Assembly (NCBI RefSeq): GCF_012689525.1
Contig: NZ_CP051516.1
Span: 2,790,001-2,854,000, forward strand
Reading direction: 5' to 3'
DNA length: 64,000 nt
From: Paraburkholderia aromaticivorans
Lineage (GTDB): Bacteria > Pseudomonadota > Gammaproteobacteria > Burkholderiales > Burkholderiaceae
In this document: piece by piece, positions 26,460 through 36,543 of the stretch
How positions within the stretch are numbered: the first letter of the stretch is position 1
How the letters are laid out: each line of letters begins with the position of its first letter
Position numbers and translations under genes: made by a program
The notes under the pieces: generated by a model
Told to the model about the DNA's origin: nothing
Seen by the model: only the letters and a program-made list of their open reading frames with translations
Databases searched by the model: none

Positions 26460-28865
26460 TTACTTCGCCATCGACTTCGCCAACTGCTGCCACGTCTCGA
26501 TGATCGAGTCCGGGTTCAGCGAGATCGACTTGATGCCTTCATCGGTCAGCCATTGCGCAAAGTCCGGATGATCCGACGGACCCTGGCCGCAGATACCGAC
26601 GTACTTGTCCAGTCGCAGACACGTGTCGATCGCGCGCTTCAACAGGAACTTGACCGCCGGATCGCGTTCGTCGAAATCCACCGCCAGCAGTTCCATGCCG
26701 GAGTCGCGATCGAGGCCGAGCGTGAGTTGCGTCAGGTCGTTCGAGCCGATCGAGAAACCGTCGAAGAATTGCAGGAATTCTTCGGCGAGAATCGCGTTCG
26801 ACGGCACTTCGCACATCATGATCAGGCGCAGGCCATTCTCGCCGCGCTTCAGGCCGTACTTCGTCAGCAGCCCGACCACGCGCTCCGCCTGCTTCAGCGT
26901 ACGCACGAACGGCACCATGATCTCGACGTTGTCGAGGCCCATCTCTTCGCGCACCTTCTTCAGCGCGATGCATTCCATCTGGAACGCTTCGGCGAAGTCT
27001 TCCGCGATGTAGCGCGACGCGCCACGGAAACCCAGCATCGGGTTCTCTTCGTCCGGCTCGTAGCGCGAACCACCGATCAGCTTCTTGTACTCGTTCGACT
27101 TGAAGTCCGACAGACGCACGATCACGGGCTTCGGATAGAACGCCGCCGCGATCGTGGCGATACCTTCGGTCAGCTTGTCGACGTAGAACGCGCGCGGCGA
27201 GGCGTGCCCGCGAGCGACGCTTTCCACGGCCTTCTTCAGGTCCTGATCGATGTTCGGGTACTCGAGAATCGCCTTCGGGTGAACGCCGATGTTGTTGTTG
27301 ATGATGAACTCGAGCCGCGCCAGACCCACGCCTGCGTTCGGCAGTTGCGAGAAGTCGAAGGCCAGTTGCGGGTTGCCCACGTTCATCATGATCTTCACCG
27401 GAATCGGCGGCAGTTCGCCGCGCTGCACTTCGGTGATTTCGGTTTCGAGCAGGCCGTCGTAGATCTTGCCTTCGTCGCCTTCCGCGCACGACACCGTGAC
27501 CAGCGCGCCTTCCTTCAGCACGTCGGTCGCGTCGCCGCAGCCGACCACCGCCGGCACGCCCAGTTCACGCGCGATGATCGCCGCGTGACAGGTACGGCCG
27601 CCGCGATTCGTGACGATTGCCGAAGCGCGCTTCATGACCGGTTCCCAGTTCGGGTCGGTCATGTCGGCGACCAGCACGTCGCCAGGCTGCACACGGTCCA
27701 TTTCCGACGGATCGTGAATCACGCGCACCGGACCCGCGCCGATCTTCTGACCGATTGCGCGGCCGGTGGCCAGCACGTTCGATTGACCCTTCAGCTTGAA
27801 GCGCTGCTCCGCTTTGCCCGCGGCCTGGCTCTTCACCGTTTCCGGACGCGCCTGCAGAATGAAGATCTTGCCGTCGCGGCCGTCCTTGCCCCACTCGATG
27901 TCCATCGGACGCTCGTAGTGCTTTTCGATGATGACGGCGTATTTGGCCAGCTCGATCACGTCTTCGTCCGTGATCGAGAAGCGGTTGCGCTGCTCGTGCG
28001 CCACGTCGACGGTCTTCACGCGGCCGGCTTCGCCCGCCTTGGTGAATTCCATCTTGATCAGCTTCGAGCCGATCGAGCGGCGGATGATCGGGTACTTGCC
28101 TTGTTCGAGCGTGGTCTTGTAGACGTAGAACTCGTCCGGGTTCACCGCGCCTTGCACCACGGTTTCGCCGAGACCATAGCTCGACGTGATGAAGACGGCG
28201 TCCTTGAAGCCCGACTCGGTGTCCAGCGTGAACATCACGCCGGCCGCGCCGACGTCCGAGCGCACCATGCGCTGCACACCCGCCGACAACGCGACTTCAG
28301 CGTGAGTGAAGCCCTTGTGGACGCGATAGGAGATAGCGCGGTCGTTGTACAGCGACGCGAACACGTGCTTCATGCGATCGAGCACGTCTTCCACGCCGAC
28401 CACGTTGAGGTAGCTTTCCTGCTGACCCGCGAACGATGCGTCCGGCAAGTCTTCCGCCGTGGCCGACGAACGCACGGCGAACGACAGTTCTTCAGGCGAG
28501 CTGTTTTGCAGGGTGTCGAAGCCCGCGCGGATATCAGCCTCGAGTTGCGGCTGGAACGGCGCGTCGACGATCCATTGACGGATCTCTTTCCCCGCTTCGG
28601 CGAGCGACTTCACGTCGTCGACGTCGAGCGTTTCGAGACGTTTGGCGATGCGTTCGGTCAGCGTGTTGTGATTCAGGAAGTCACGGAAAGCCAGCGCCGT
28701 GGTGGCGAAACCGGTCGGCACGCGCACGCCAGCTTCGGCGAGTTGACTGATCATCTCGCCAAGCGACGCGTTCTTGCCGCCGACAATCTCCACATCGGTC
28801 ATCCGCAACTGCTCAAACGGAACTACATACGCCTTATCCTTTGCGACGGTAACTGCGTTAGTCAT
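26460..28865 (-). CDS. ppsA: Phosphoenolpyruvate synthase
   Basis: An 801-residue PpsA, started at ATG 28865 ([20 protein letters not shown]); the 13 residues of the longer frame are not conserved-looking. The N-terminal ATP-grasp domain shows [15 protein letters not shown]. The central swivelling domain has the catalytic histidine in [21 protein letters not shown]. The C-terminal PEP/pyruvate barrel includes the cysteine in [12 protein letters not shown]. It makes PEP, AMP and Pi from pyruvate, ATP and water in gluconeogenesis. The divergent ppsR gene encodes its regulatory kinase/phosphorylase. Confidence 0.96.
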   Translation of the reverse strand: MTNAVTVAKDKAYVVPFEQLRMTDVEIVGGKNASLGEMISQLAEAGVRVPTGFATTALAFRDFLNHNTLTERIAKRLETLDVDDVKSLAEAGKEIRQWIVDAPFQPQLEADIRAGFDTLQNSSPEELSFAVRSSATAEDLPDASFAGQQESYLNVVGVEDVLDRMKHVFASLYNDRAISYRVHKGFTHAEVALSAGVQRMVRSDVGAAGVMFTLDTESGFKDAVFITSSYGLGETVVQGAVNPDEFYVYKTTLEQGKYPIIRRSIGSKLIKMEFTKAGEAGRVKTVDVAHEQRNRFSITDEDVIELAKYAVIIEKHYERPMDIEWGKDGRDGKIFILQARPETVKSQAAGKAEQRFKLKGQSNVLATGRAIGQKIGAGPVRVIHDPSEMDRVQPGDVLVADMTDPNWEPVMKRASAIVTNRGGRTCHAAIIARELGVPAVVGCGDATDVLKEGALVTVSCAEGDEGKIYDGLLETEITEVQRGELPPIPVKIMMNVGNPQLAFDFSQLPNAGVGLARLEFIINNNIGVHPKAILEYPNIDQDLKKAVESVARGHASPRAFYVDKLTEGIATIAAAFYPKPVIVRLSDFKSNEYKKLIGGSRYEPDEENPMLGFRGASRYIAEDFAEAFQMECIALKKVREEMGLDNVEIMVPFVRTLKQAERVVGLLTKYGLKRGENGLRLIMMCEVPSNAILAEEFLQFFDGFSIGSNDLTQLTLGLDRDSGMELLAVDFDERDPAVKFLLKRAIDTCLRLDKYVGICGQGPSDHPDFAQWLTDEGIKSISLNPDSIIETWQQLAKSMAK

Positions 28866-29386
28866 ACAAGCCCCTAAGTGTGAAAGAAATTCACGGCTGT
28901 GCAAGTGGGCTCGGACGTGAGACGCCTATTGGAAGCGTAACCTCGCGTCTTGCACAACCTGTTGGAGAAGCACTCGCTGCAAATTGCCCGATGCGCGACG
29001 AAGAAGGCGAATGGACGAATTTGCCGATCAATTCACAACGTTCGCCGCAACTTAGCGACCAGAATACCGGCCAAAAGCGAGGCGTTGAACGACCGTTCAC
29101 GGTGAGTTAGACGCCAATCGCCTGCAATTGCTTATCCAACAGGTTGCCGCTATTCTACCGTGCCGACTCTCGAAATGTGACAGTCGGACGAGAATTGCGC
29201 CTCGAATCGCGCCCCGGACCGGCCAGCGGGCTTTTGCGAGGCCCCGCCGCCATCCGGGCGCAGTTGCGGTGCCCACGGCGCGCTGGTTGGACGCCGCTGC
29301 AGTCTCCGGTTAGCCACCGGGCAGCGTCATCCACACAGCGATGTTTCATTCGAGCGTTTTTTCGCTCACGTTCCCCAGCCCCACTG
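28866..29386. other. Long divergent intergenic region between ppsA and ppsR
   Basis: About 520 bases with no supportable gene. It must hold two divergent promoters. A weak candidate for ppsA on the minus strand is TTGCAC followed 17 bases later by ACACTT, close to the start codon. A reading frame joined to ppsR runs back to 29144, but its residues are arginine-rich and unlike PSRP proteins. I see no hairpin terminator or repeat. Confidence 0.5.
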
Positions 29387-30202
29387 ATGCCGCCCACCGT
29401 ATTCATCGTCTCCGACGGTACCGGGATCACTGCCGAAACTTTCGCGCATTCGATCCTTTCCCAGTTCGACCAGAAATTCCGACTGGTTCGCGTGCCCTTC
29501 GTCGACTCGACCGAGAAGGCCTACGCCACGCTCGAAAAGATCAACGAAGCGATCGTGCAGGACGGCCGCCGTCCAATCGTCTTCACCACGTTGGTGGACA
29601 GCGCGTCGAATCAGATCGTGAAAGGCTCGAATGCGCTCGTGCTAGACATGTTTCAGACCTTCGTCGAGCCTCTCGAACAGGAACTGGAACTGAAGTCGAG
29701 CCACGCGATGGGCCGCGGCCACCAGAACGCCGACACCGAGGAGTACAAGAACCGGATCGAGGCGATCAATTTCTCGCTCGCTCACGACGACGGCCAATCG
29801 AACCGCAATCTGGCCGACGCCGACGTGATTCTGGTCGGCGTGTCGCGCAGCGGCAAGACGCCGACGAGCCTCTATCTGGCCATGCAGTACGGCGTGAAAG
29901 CGGCCAACTATCCGCTGATTCCGGAAGATTTCGAACGCGGCAAATTGCCCACGCCGTTACTGGCGCATCGGCAGAAGATGTTCGGTTTGTCGATCGATCC
30001 GCAGCGGCTTTCGGAGATTCGCAACGAGCGTCGGCCCGGCAGCAAGTACGCCGCGCCGGAGAATTGCCGTTATGAGATCAACGAAGCCGAAGCGATGATG
30101 CGGCGTGAGGGGGTCAAGTGGTTGTCGTCGACGCACAAGTCGATCGAGGAGATCGCGACGACGATCCTGCAGGAAATCAAGCTGGATAGGCCTTCGTATT
30201 GA
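29387..30202 (+). CDS. ppsR: PEP synthase regulatory protein (bifunctional kinase/pyrophosphorylase)
   Basis: A 271-residue DUF299/PSRP-family protein. ATG 29387 gives the expected N-terminus [19 protein letters not shown]. The phosphate-binding loop [15 protein letters not shown] (about residues 151-165) and the C-terminal [16 protein letters not shown] match the family. PpsR inactivates PEP synthase by ADP-dependent phosphorylation of a threonine and reactivates it by Pi-dependent dephosphorylation. It is divergent from ppsA, the conserved arrangement. A longer frame from 29144 exists but is not supported. Confidence 0.95.
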   Translation: MPPTVFIVSDGTGITAETFAHSILSQFDQKFRLVRVPFVDSTEKAYATLEKINEAIVQDGRRPIVFTTLVDSASNQIVKGSNALVLDMFQTFVEPLEQELELKSSHAMGRGHQNADTEEYKNRIEAINFSLAHDDGQSNRNLADADVILVGVSRSGKTPTSLYLAMQYGVKAANYPLIPEDFERGKLPTPLLAHRQKMFGLSIDPQRLSEIRNERRPGSKYAAPENCRYEINEAEAMMRREGVKWLSSTHKSIEEIATTILQEIKLDRPSY

Positions 30203-30359
30203 GCCTGTGCGCATGGGTCGCGCAGAGCCCGGCGGCCTTGAACACGGGCACGCGCGAGAACATGCGTGTTGTCGCGCCACGGCGTAAGCGCGATCTGAGC
30301 CCCGCGGCCTGAAACAGACTCGAGCCCAGACGAACGCCGGAGCGCGCGCGTCTCCTGCG

Positions 30360-31145
30360 TCAACTACGCCCGCGCTGCTGCCGGCACTGCTCGAATACGC
30401 ACACGGCCGCTGCGGCCGCCACATTCAGCGACTCCATGCCACCCGGCTGGGGAATCGTCACCCGCAACGAGACCGCATCGCGCCAGATCGGCGAGACGCC
30501 CGCCCCTTCGTTGCCGAACACCCACGCGAGCGGTCCGCTCAGGTCGCAATCGTAGATCGCCTCGGCGCCGTGCGAGTCCGTGATCACGATCGGCACCGCG
30601 AGGCGCTCGATCAGCGCCTGCGCTTCCACATCTTCGTGAACCTGCAGCAGGAAGTGCGCGCCCATGCCCGAGCGCAAGACTTTCGACGACCACGCGTACG
30701 CCGTACCCGGCGCGCAGAACACCTGCCCAATGCCGGCGGCCGCCGCGCTGCGCAGAATCGAGCCGACGTTGCCCGCGTCCTGGACGCCGTCGAGGACGAG
30801 GCAGGTTTGCGCGACCGTGTCGGGCAGCGGCGTATCGAGCTTTTCGACCAGCAGCAGAATGCCGACACCGTGCACGACATTCGACAACTGCCCGAACAAC
30901 GCATCCGGCAGCGTCACGAGACGATGATCTTCGATGCGCGAAACGATCGCCTGCGCTTCGTCGTGGCGCAGCGCGCCATCGGTGACGATGCACATTTCCG
31001 GTTGCCCGGCGACGTCGAGATACGCGCTCGCGAGATGAAACCCTTCGAGCAGCGCGTGACCGCTCTTGCGCTGTTGATGCGTCGAGCCGGCCAATGCCTT
31101 CAGGCGCTTGTAGAGCGGATTGTCCCGCGAGGTGATAGCTTTCAC
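30360..31145 (-). CDS. TrmH/SpoU-family RNA methyltransferase
   Basis: A 261-residue SPOUT methyltransferase. It has an N-terminal substrate-binding domain (ITSRDNPLYKRLKALAG) and the C-terminal trefoil-knot domain with motifs DGVQDAGNVGSILRSAAAAG, WVFGNEGAGVS and IPQPGGMESLNVAAAAAV. It uses S-adenosylmethionine for 2'-O-ribose methylation. Whether the target is 23S rRNA (RlmB-like) or tRNA cannot be decided from the sequence. It is the last minus-strand gene after rnhB, 70 bp away, probably in the same transcript. Confidence 0.92.
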   Translation of the reverse strand: MKAITSRDNPLYKRLKALAGSTHQQRKSGHALLEGFHLASAYLDVAGQPEMCIVTDGALRHDEAQAIVSRIEDHRLVTLPDALFGQLSNVVHGVGILLLVEKLDTPLPDTVAQTCLVLDGVQDAGNVGSILRSAAAAGIGQVFCAPGTAYAWSSKVLRSGMGAHFLLQVHEDVEAQALIERLAVPIVITDSHGAEAIYDCDLSGPLAWVFGNEGAGVSPIWRDAVSLRVTIPQPGGMESLNVAAAAAVCVFEQCRQQRGRS

Positions 31146-31215
31146 AGGCAGCGAAGACAGTGAGAATGGGGGAAAGGTGGGTTACACGCGGCGCTCATGG
31201 GCGCCCGTGCAACGT

Positions 31216-31959
31216 TCAGACGACGCGGCGTTCGCCGAAGGCGTCGTCGTCGAACATCACTTCGGACACGACGATCACTTCACCCGCCGACAGCGGCACG
31301 CCCGAGCCGAAGCGCAGATGCGCTTCACGCACCGGCGCAAACGAACGCCGATGATGCTCGCAAGGCCCATGTTCGCGCAGCGCGGCGAGATGCTGCGGCG
31401 TGCCGTAACCGGCATGCGCGTTGAAGCCGTAGACGGGATACGTCTGATGCAATTCGAGCAGCATCCGGTCACGCGTGACCTTGGCGAGAATCGACGCCGC
31501 CGAAATGCTTTTGACGAGCGCGTCGCCGCCGATCACCGCTTCGCTGCGCACACTCAGCGTCGGACAGCGATTGCCGTCGATCTTGACGAGCGTCGGCACG
31601 ACGGACAGGCCTTCCACGGCACGCTTCATGGCCAGCATGGTGGCGTGCAGGATATTCAACGAATCGATTTCCTCGACCGATGCCGAAGCGATGCAGTAAG
31701 CCAGCGCCCGGTCGACGATCTTGTCGTACAGCTCGTCGCGTTTTTTGGCGGTCAGCACCTTGGAGTCGTCGAGACCGCGAATCATCGGCTTGGACGGATC
31801 GAAAATCACCGCCGCGGCCACGACCGGGCCGGCCAACGGGCCGCGCCCTGCTTCGTCGACGCCGCAGACAACGTCGTCCGGCGTCTCGAAGTTCAGGCCG
31901 ACCTGTTGCGCCGCTGCTCCGGCAACGGTTTTACGGCGAGGCGCGCGTGAAATGGTCAC
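31216..31959 (-). CDS. rnhB: Ribonuclease HII
   Basis: A 247-residue RNase HII. The catalytic [11 protein letters not shown] motif begins near residue 34, followed by [16 protein letters not shown], the third acidic residue in KIDGNRCP, and the substrate tyrosine region [11 protein letters not shown]. It cleaves the RNA strand of RNA-DNA hybrids at misincorporated ribonucleotides. The gene overlaps the upstream lpxB by four bases. About 30 extra residues at each end relative to E. coli RnhB are polar and probably dispensable. Confidence 0.95.
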   Translation of the reverse strand: MTISRAPRRKTVAGAAAQQVGLNFETPDDVVCGVDEAGRGPLAGPVVAAAVIFDPSKPMIRGLDDSKVLTAKKRDELYDKIVDRALAYCIASASVEEIDSLNILHATMLAMKRAVEGLSVVPTLVKIDGNRCPTLSVRSEAVIGGDALVKSISAASILAKVTRDRMLLELHQTYPVYGFNAHAGYGTPQHLAALREHGPCEHHRRSFAPVREAHLRFGSGVPLSAGEVIVVSEVMFDDDAFGERRVV

Positions 31960-33125
31960 AGCCGCACCTTCCGCTTTTCGATGACGCTCGCCACGACTTC
32001 CGCCGCGCGCTGCGCGGTGTTCTGCTTCAGCACGTGATGCATCTCCGTGAAGATTTCCGTCAGCGTGCGCCGGTTGGTCTCGTCGCGCAACTGTTTCAGC
32101 GTGGCTTCGGCCAGCGCCTGCGGCGTGGCGAAGTGCTGCAGGATCTCCGGCACCACGAAGCGCCCCGCCAGGATGTTCGGCAGCCCGACATACGGCAGAT
32201 AGCCTTGCCGGCGCATGATCTGGCCGGTCAGCCAGGGCACCTTGTACGAGATCACCATCGGCTTTTTCAGCAGCGCGGCTTCGAGCGTCACGGTACCGCT
32301 CTTCACGAGGATCGCGTCGGCCGCGGTCATGGCGAGTTGCGCCTGGCCGTCGGTAATCGTCAGCGCGAGGCCGGGGTGCGAATCGACCAGCGGCCGCAGC
32401 ATTTCGCGCAGCGCCGGCGTGGCCGCCGGCATCACGAACCGCAGACTCGGCTCCTGGTGCTGCATCATCTCCATCGCGGCGAAGAAGGTCGGGCCGATCA
32501 GATCGATCTCCGAGCGCCGGCTGCCCGGCAGCACCGCGATGATCGGGCCGTCTTCCGCGAGACCCAGCGTCCGGCGCGCGCCGAGCGTGTCCGGCACGAG
32601 CGGAATTTCGTCAGCGAGCGGATGGCCCACGTACGATGCCGCGACGCCCGCTTTTTCCAACAGCGCCGTTTCGAACGGGAACACGCACAGCATGTGGTCG
32701 ACCGCCTTGGCGATCTTCTTGATGCGGCCGCCGCGCCACGCCCAGATGGACGGGCACACGAAGTGAACGGTTGGGATCCCGGCCTCGCGCAATGGATGCT
32801 CGAGCCCGAAATTGAAATCGGGCGCATCCACGCCGACGAACACCGACGGCGGTTCAGCCAGCAACTGCCGCTTCAGCTCGTTGCGAATGCCGAGAATGCC
32901 GGGAATGTGCTTCAGCGCCTCGACATAGCCGCGCACCGACAGCTTCTCCATCGGAAAGTGGGCGTCGAAGCCGGTGGCGATCATGCGCGGGCCGCCGATC
33001 CCGTAGTACTGGGTGCCGGCGGGCAGACGGCTCGTGAGGCCGTCGAGCAGCGCGGCCGCTAGCAGGTCGCCGGACGGCTCGCCGGCCACCATCGCGACGC
33101 GCAATGGACTGGGTTGCAATGCCAT
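31956..33125 (-). CDS. lpxB: Lipid-A-disaccharide synthase
   Basis: A 389-residue LpxB (glycosyltransferase family 19). It starts [19 protein letters not shown] and contains [24 protein letters not shown] and [15 protein letters not shown]. It condenses UDP-2,3-diacylglucosamine with lipid X to form the lipid A disaccharide at the inner membrane. The start lies three bases after the lpxA stop, and the end overlaps rnhB, so translation is coupled along lpxA-lpxB-rnhB. Confidence 0.96.
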   Translation of the reverse strand: MALQPSPLRVAMVAGEPSGDLLAAALLDGLTSRLPAGTQYYGIGGPRMIATGFDAHFPMEKLSVRGYVEALKHIPGILGIRNELKRQLLAEPPSVFVGVDAPDFNFGLEHPLREAGIPTVHFVCPSIWAWRGGRIKKIAKAVDHMLCVFPFETALLEKAGVAASYVGHPLADEIPLVPDTLGARRTLGLAEDGPIIAVLPGSRRSEIDLIGPTFFAAMEMMQHQEPSLRFVMPAATPALREMLRPLVDSHPGLALTITDGQAQLAMTAADAILVKSGTVTLEAALLKKPMVISYKVPWLTGQIMRRQGYLPYVGLPNILAGRFVVPEILQHFATPQALAEATLKQLRDETNRRTLTEIFTEMHHVLKQNTAQRAAEVVASVIEKRKVRL

Positions 33126-33128
33126 CGC

Positions 33129-33917
33129 TTAGCGGATGATGCCGCGTTGCGACGCTTCGACGAACGCAAGCAGCGTCTGCACCGGCGCATCGCCATCGCC
33201 GCCCGCGGTCGCGAGTTCGCGCAACTGCACCTTCGCTTCTTCAAGCGACAGGCCGTTCTTGTACAACACGCGATACGCCGCGCGCAGCGCCGAGATCGCG
33301 TCCGGCGAGAAACCACGGCGGCGCAGACCTTCGACGTTGATGCCGTGCGGCTCGGCCTTGTTGCCGGCGGCGATCACGAACGGCGGAATGTCCTGCACCA
33401 GCGCCGATGCGCCGCCCAGCATGGAATGCGCGCCGATGCGCACGAACTGATGCACGCCCGACATGCCTCCGACGATCGCGTGGTCGCCGATCGTGACGTG
33501 GCCGGCCATCTGCGCGTTGCTCGACAGAATGACGTTGTTGCCGACGTGGCAATCGTGCCCGATGTGCACGTACGCCATGATCCAGTTGTCGTCGCCGAGC
33601 GTGGTGACGCCCGCATCCTGCATCGTGCCGGTGTGGATCGTGGTGAATTCGCGGATCGTGTTGCGGTTGCCGATCACGAGCCGGGTCGGCTCGTCCCTGT
33701 ACTTCATGTCCTGCGGACGGCCGCCGACCGATGCGTAGTGGCCGATCCGGTTATCTTCGCCGAGCGTGGTGTGACCTTCGATCACGCTGTGCGAACCGAC
33801 CGTGGTCCGCGCGCCGATCGTCACATGTGCGCCGATCACGGCATACGGTCCGACTTCGACGGATTCGTCGAGTTGTGCGCCCGGCTCGACGATCGCAGTG
33901 GGATGAATCCTGCTCAT
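33129..33917 (-). CDS. lpxA: UDP-N-acetylglucosamine acyltransferase
   Basis: A 262-residue left-handed beta-helix acyltransferase, exactly the usual LpxA length when started at ATG 33917 ([16 protein letters not shown]). Hexapeptide repeats run to about residue 180. The catalytic histidine sits in [11 protein letters not shown], and a C-terminal helical domain closes the protein. It transfers 3-hydroxyacyl from ACP to UDP-GlcNAc, the first lipid A step. It is next to fabZ, which competes for the same acyl-ACP pool. Confidence 0.96.
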   Translation of the reverse strand: MSRIHPTAIVEPGAQLDESVEVGPYAVIGAHVTIGARTTVGSHSVIEGHTTLGEDNRIGHYASVGGRPQDMKYRDEPTRLVIGNRNTIREFTTIHTGTMQDAGVTTLGDDNWIMAYVHIGHDCHVGNNVILSSNAQMAGHVTIGDHAIVGGMSGVHQFVRIGAHSMLGGASALVQDIPPFVIAAGNKAEPHGINVEGLRRRGFSPDAISALRAAYRVLYKNGLSLEEAKVQLRELATAGGDGDAPVQTLLAFVEASQRGIIR

Positions 33918-34011
33918 GCGTCCTCGCTTCTGATTCTGTTGCGTTGTCTGGATGGGCATCTGGCGGAAAGTCCGCGCGCGCGTGACGCCGCCGACCGCCC
34001 GGACGCTGGCT

Positions 34012-34028
34012 TAAGCGCCTGGCGCTTA
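34012..34028. repeat. Perfect palindrome in the fabZ-lpxA spacer
   Basis: TAAGCGCC and GGCGCTTA flank one central base, a 17-bp symmetrical site seven bases after the fabZ stop. The loop is too short and there is no U-tract, so it is not a standard terminator. It could be a protein site or an RNA processing hairpin. Confidence 0.6.
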
Positions 34029-34034
34029 GTGCGT

Positions 34035-34499
34035 TTAAGCGTCCTTGTCCGTGTGCCGCACCGCGCACATCAGGTCGGCTTCCGCCGCGACCACGCCATC
34101 CACTTCGGCGCGCGCCTTGAACTTCCAGATGCCGCGCATGTGACGCTCGAACGTGCAGTTCAGGATCAGCTGATCACCCGGTTCCACCACGCGCTTGAAA
34201 CGCGCGTTGTCGATGCCGACGAACAGATACAGCGTGTTCGACGGGTCGCTCGGCTCTTCCGAAAACGTCAGCAGGGCCGCCGTTTGCGCGAGCGCTTCGA
34301 GAATCAGCACGCCCGGCATCACCGGACGGGTCGGAAAATGACCCTGAAAATACGGTTCGTTGATCGACACGTTCTTCAACGCTTTGATGCTCTTGTGCGG
34401 CTCGAGTTCGAGCACCCGGTCGACCAGCAGGATCGGGTAACGATGTGGCAGCAGCGTGAGAATCTTATGAATGTCGAGATTGATTTTTTCGGTGCTCAT
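34035..34499 (-). CDS. fabZ: 3-hydroxyacyl-ACP dehydratase FabZ
   Basis: A 154-residue hot-dog-fold dehydratase started at ATG 34499 ([20 protein letters not shown]); the upstream 36 residues of the open frame are histidine- and arginine-rich and unlike FabZ. The catalytic histidine is in [22 protein letters not shown], with the partner glutamate on the following helix. It dehydrates 3-hydroxyacyl-ACP in fatty acid elongation. Its place between lpxD and lpxA is conserved and balances phospholipid and lipid A synthesis. Confidence 0.95.
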   Translation of the reverse strand: MSTEKINLDIHKILTLLPHRYPILLVDRVLELEPHKSIKALKNVSINEPYFQGHFPTRPVMPGVLILEALAQTAALLTFSEEPSDPSNTLYLFVGIDNARFKRVVEPGDQLILNCTFERHMRGIWKFKARAEVDGVVAAEADLMCAVRHTDKDA

Positions 34500-34719
34500 G
34501 GTGTTTCTGCTCACGCATTGACTGCGCGGTGATGAATGCGGATGCTGGTGCAGGTGGGTTGGTAACGCGTGCTGCCGGCGCTTGCCGTGACCCGGCGGCC
34601 GCGCCACCCGGTCACGGCAACCGACTTTGCTTCCTGATGCTTGCCCGCCATTTTACGCGGTGCCGGCAGGTTGCCCTGCGAAATGCTTGGCCAGTTGCCT
34701 TGCGAGTTGCCTCGATCGT

Positions 34720-35844
34720 TCAGACTTTGTCGCCTGCGGCATTGCTCGTTGCCGCATTTTCTCCATGCGCCGCCGGCTTGTCTTGCCTCTCAGCCGCGGC
34801 GTTTTCAAGCGCCTTGATACGATCGCGGAGTTTGTCGATATTGCGCAGCAACGCCGCGCTCTTGTTCCAGTCTGCATGGTTCACGGCCGGGAAGGCACTG
34901 GTGTACATACCAGGCTTGAGCAGCGACTTCGAGACGCCCGACTTCGCCGTGACGATCACATAGTCGGCCAGCGTGACGTGCCCGGCAATCCCGACAGCGC
35001 CGCCGATCATGCAATGACGCCCGATGGTCGTACTGCCCGCGATGCCCGCGCAGCCGGCAATCACCGTATAAGCGCCGACCTTGCAGTTGTGGCCGATCTG
35101 CACCAGGTTGTCGATCTTCACGCACTCTTCGATGATCGTGTCCGCCATGGCGCCACGGTCGATGGTGGTGTTCGCGCCGATTTCGACGTCTGCCGCGATC
35201 GACACGCCCCCGACCTGCGGAATCTTCACCCAGCTGCCGGTACGCGCCTCACCCTCGCCGATGAAATCCGGTGCGAAGCCGAAACCGTCCGAGCCGATCA
35301 CCGCGCCCGCGTGCACGATCACGCGCTCGGCGAGCTTGCAACCGTGGTACACCGCGACATTGGGATAAAGATGCGAGCCCGCGCCGATGCGCGTGCCACG
35401 GCCGATCACGACATTGGCGTCGAGGCGCACGTTTTCGCCGATCACCGCGCCCGCTTCCACCGTGACGTGCGGGCCGACCACCGCGCTCGCGGCGATTTGC
35501 GCCGACGGGTCGATGCTCGCGCTCGGATGCACGCCGGGCGCCGCCTTGGGCGCAGCGAGGTCGATGAAGGTTTGCGCGACGCGCGCGAAGTAAGCGTACG
35601 GATTCGGCGTGACGATGAAGTTACGCTTCTCGCGGGAAGCGAGCTTGGCAAGGTCGTCGGCGTTGATCAACACCGCGCCCGCACGGGTCGTTTCGACCTG
35701 CGACAGGTACTTCGGATTGGCGAGGAACGCCAGCTGGTCCGGGCCTGCCTGGTCGAGCGGCGCGAGACTGCCGACGCGCTGCGAACCGTCTCCGACTACT
35801 TCACCGCCGAACTGCTGGACGATGTCCTCGAGCGTAAATGCCAT
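34720..35844 (-). CDS. lpxD: UDP-3-O-(3-hydroxyacyl)glucosamine N-acyltransferase
   Basis: A 374-residue LpxD started at ATG 35844 ([20 protein letters not shown]). The N-terminal uridine-binding domain (to about residue 100) is followed by a long hexapeptide beta-helix ([20 protein letters not shown] and onwards) with the catalytic-type histidine in QIGHNCKVG. The C-terminus ends in an alanine/lysine-rich polar tail slightly longer than usual. It adds the N-linked acyl chain in lipid A synthesis, after LpxA and LpxC. It lies between skp and fabZ in the conserved order. Confidence 0.95.
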   Translation of the reverse strand: MAFTLEDIVQQFGGEVVGDGSQRVGSLAPLDQAGPDQLAFLANPKYLSQVETTRAGAVLINADDLAKLASREKRNFIVTPNPYAYFARVAQTFIDLAAPKAAPGVHPSASIDPSAQIAASAVVGPHVTVEAGAVIGENVRLDANVVIGRGTRIGAGSHLYPNVAVYHGCKLAERVIVHAGAVIGSDGFGFAPDFIGEGEARTGSWVKIPQVGGVSIAADVEIGANTTIDRGAMADTIIEECVKIDNLVQIGHNCKVGAYTVIAGCAGIAGSTTIGRHCMIGGAVGIAGHVTLADYVIVTAKSGVSKSLLKPGMYTSAFPAVNHADWNKSAALLRNIDKLRDRIKALENAAAERQDKPAAHGENAATSNAAGDKV

Positions 35845-35873
35845 GCCTATCCTGTCTCCTGTGTCGACCAGAG

Positions 35874-35891
35874 TTAGCGCTTTAGCGCTTA
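35874..35891. repeat. Tandem TTAGCGCT octamer between skp and lpxD
   Basis: Two adjacent copies of TTAGCGCT followed by TA lie 30 bases upstream of the lpxD start. Each contains the palindrome AGCGCT. The core resembles the palindrome in the fabZ-lpxA spacer (34012-34028). Confidence 0.5.
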
Positions 35892-35974
35892 CTCGGGTCC
35901 CATGCAAGCTGGTTGCTACCGTCCAGTCCGACTTGTCAGATCTACTGCCGGGCCTTTCAGCCCGCCAGCCGCGT

Positions 35975-36502
35975 TCAGTTACCCGACGCCGCCAGCGCCT
36001 TGAGCACCTGATCGGTAATATCGATGCGCGGGCTCACGTACACCGCTTCCTGAACGATCAGGTCGTAGTGCTGCGCCTCGGCGATCTGCTTGATCACCTT
36101 GTTGGCGCGGTCGAGCACCGCCGCCAGTTCTTCATTGCGGCGCTGATTCAGATCCTCACGAAACTCGCGTTGCTTGCGCTGGAAGTCCGTGTCCAGTTGC
36201 GACAGATCCCGCTGCTTCTGCGCGCGATCGGCCGGCGACATGGACGCGCCGTTCTTGTCGAGCGAATCGGACATCGATTTCAGCTTCTGCGCCATGTCGG
36301 CAAGGTCCTTGTCACGCCTGGCGAACTCGGCCTCGAGCTTGACCTGCGCGGCCTTCGCGGCAGCGGATTCGCGCAGGATGCGGTCGGAATTTACCGCCGC
36401 GATCCTGGCCTCCTGCCCATGCGCGACCCCGACACCCAAGGTCATTGCCAGCGCCAGCGCGCACGCCACACGTTTCGAAAACATACCGGTTAGCAAAGTC
36501 AT
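35975..36502 (-). CDS. skp: Periplasmic chaperone Skp/OmpH
   Basis: About 175 residues from ATG 36502, where GAGAGG lies directly upstream; ATG 36484 ([18 protein letters not shown]) is a possible alternative. A signal peptide with a probable cleavage after AHG or AHGQ is followed by a long helical, charged region ([24 protein letters not shown]) that forms the tentacles of the trimer. The end ([11 protein letters not shown]) matches OmpH proteins. Skp holds unfolded outer-membrane proteins for delivery to BamA, encoded just upstream. Confidence 0.92.
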   Translation of the reverse strand: MTLLTGMFSKRVACALALAMTLGVGVAHGQEARIAAVNSDRILRESAAAKAAQVKLEAEFARRDKDLADMAQKLKSMSDSLDKNGASMSPADRAQKQRDLSQLDTDFQRKQREFREDLNQRRNEELAAVLDRANKVIKQIAEAQHYDLIVQEAVYVSPRIDITDQVLKALAASGN

Positions 36503-36543
36503 CCTCTCGATACTGTAGTTTGGCCGCGCCGCCTGCAGCCCGA

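Noticed and set aside
26403..28877. An 824-codon open frame on the plus strand
   Set aside because: Antisense to ppsA, which is clearly the real gene.
29144..29386. N-terminal extension of ppsR
   Set aside because: The 81 extra residues are arginine/proline-rich and the PSRP family begins at [13 protein letters not shown]; start 29387 gives the normal length.
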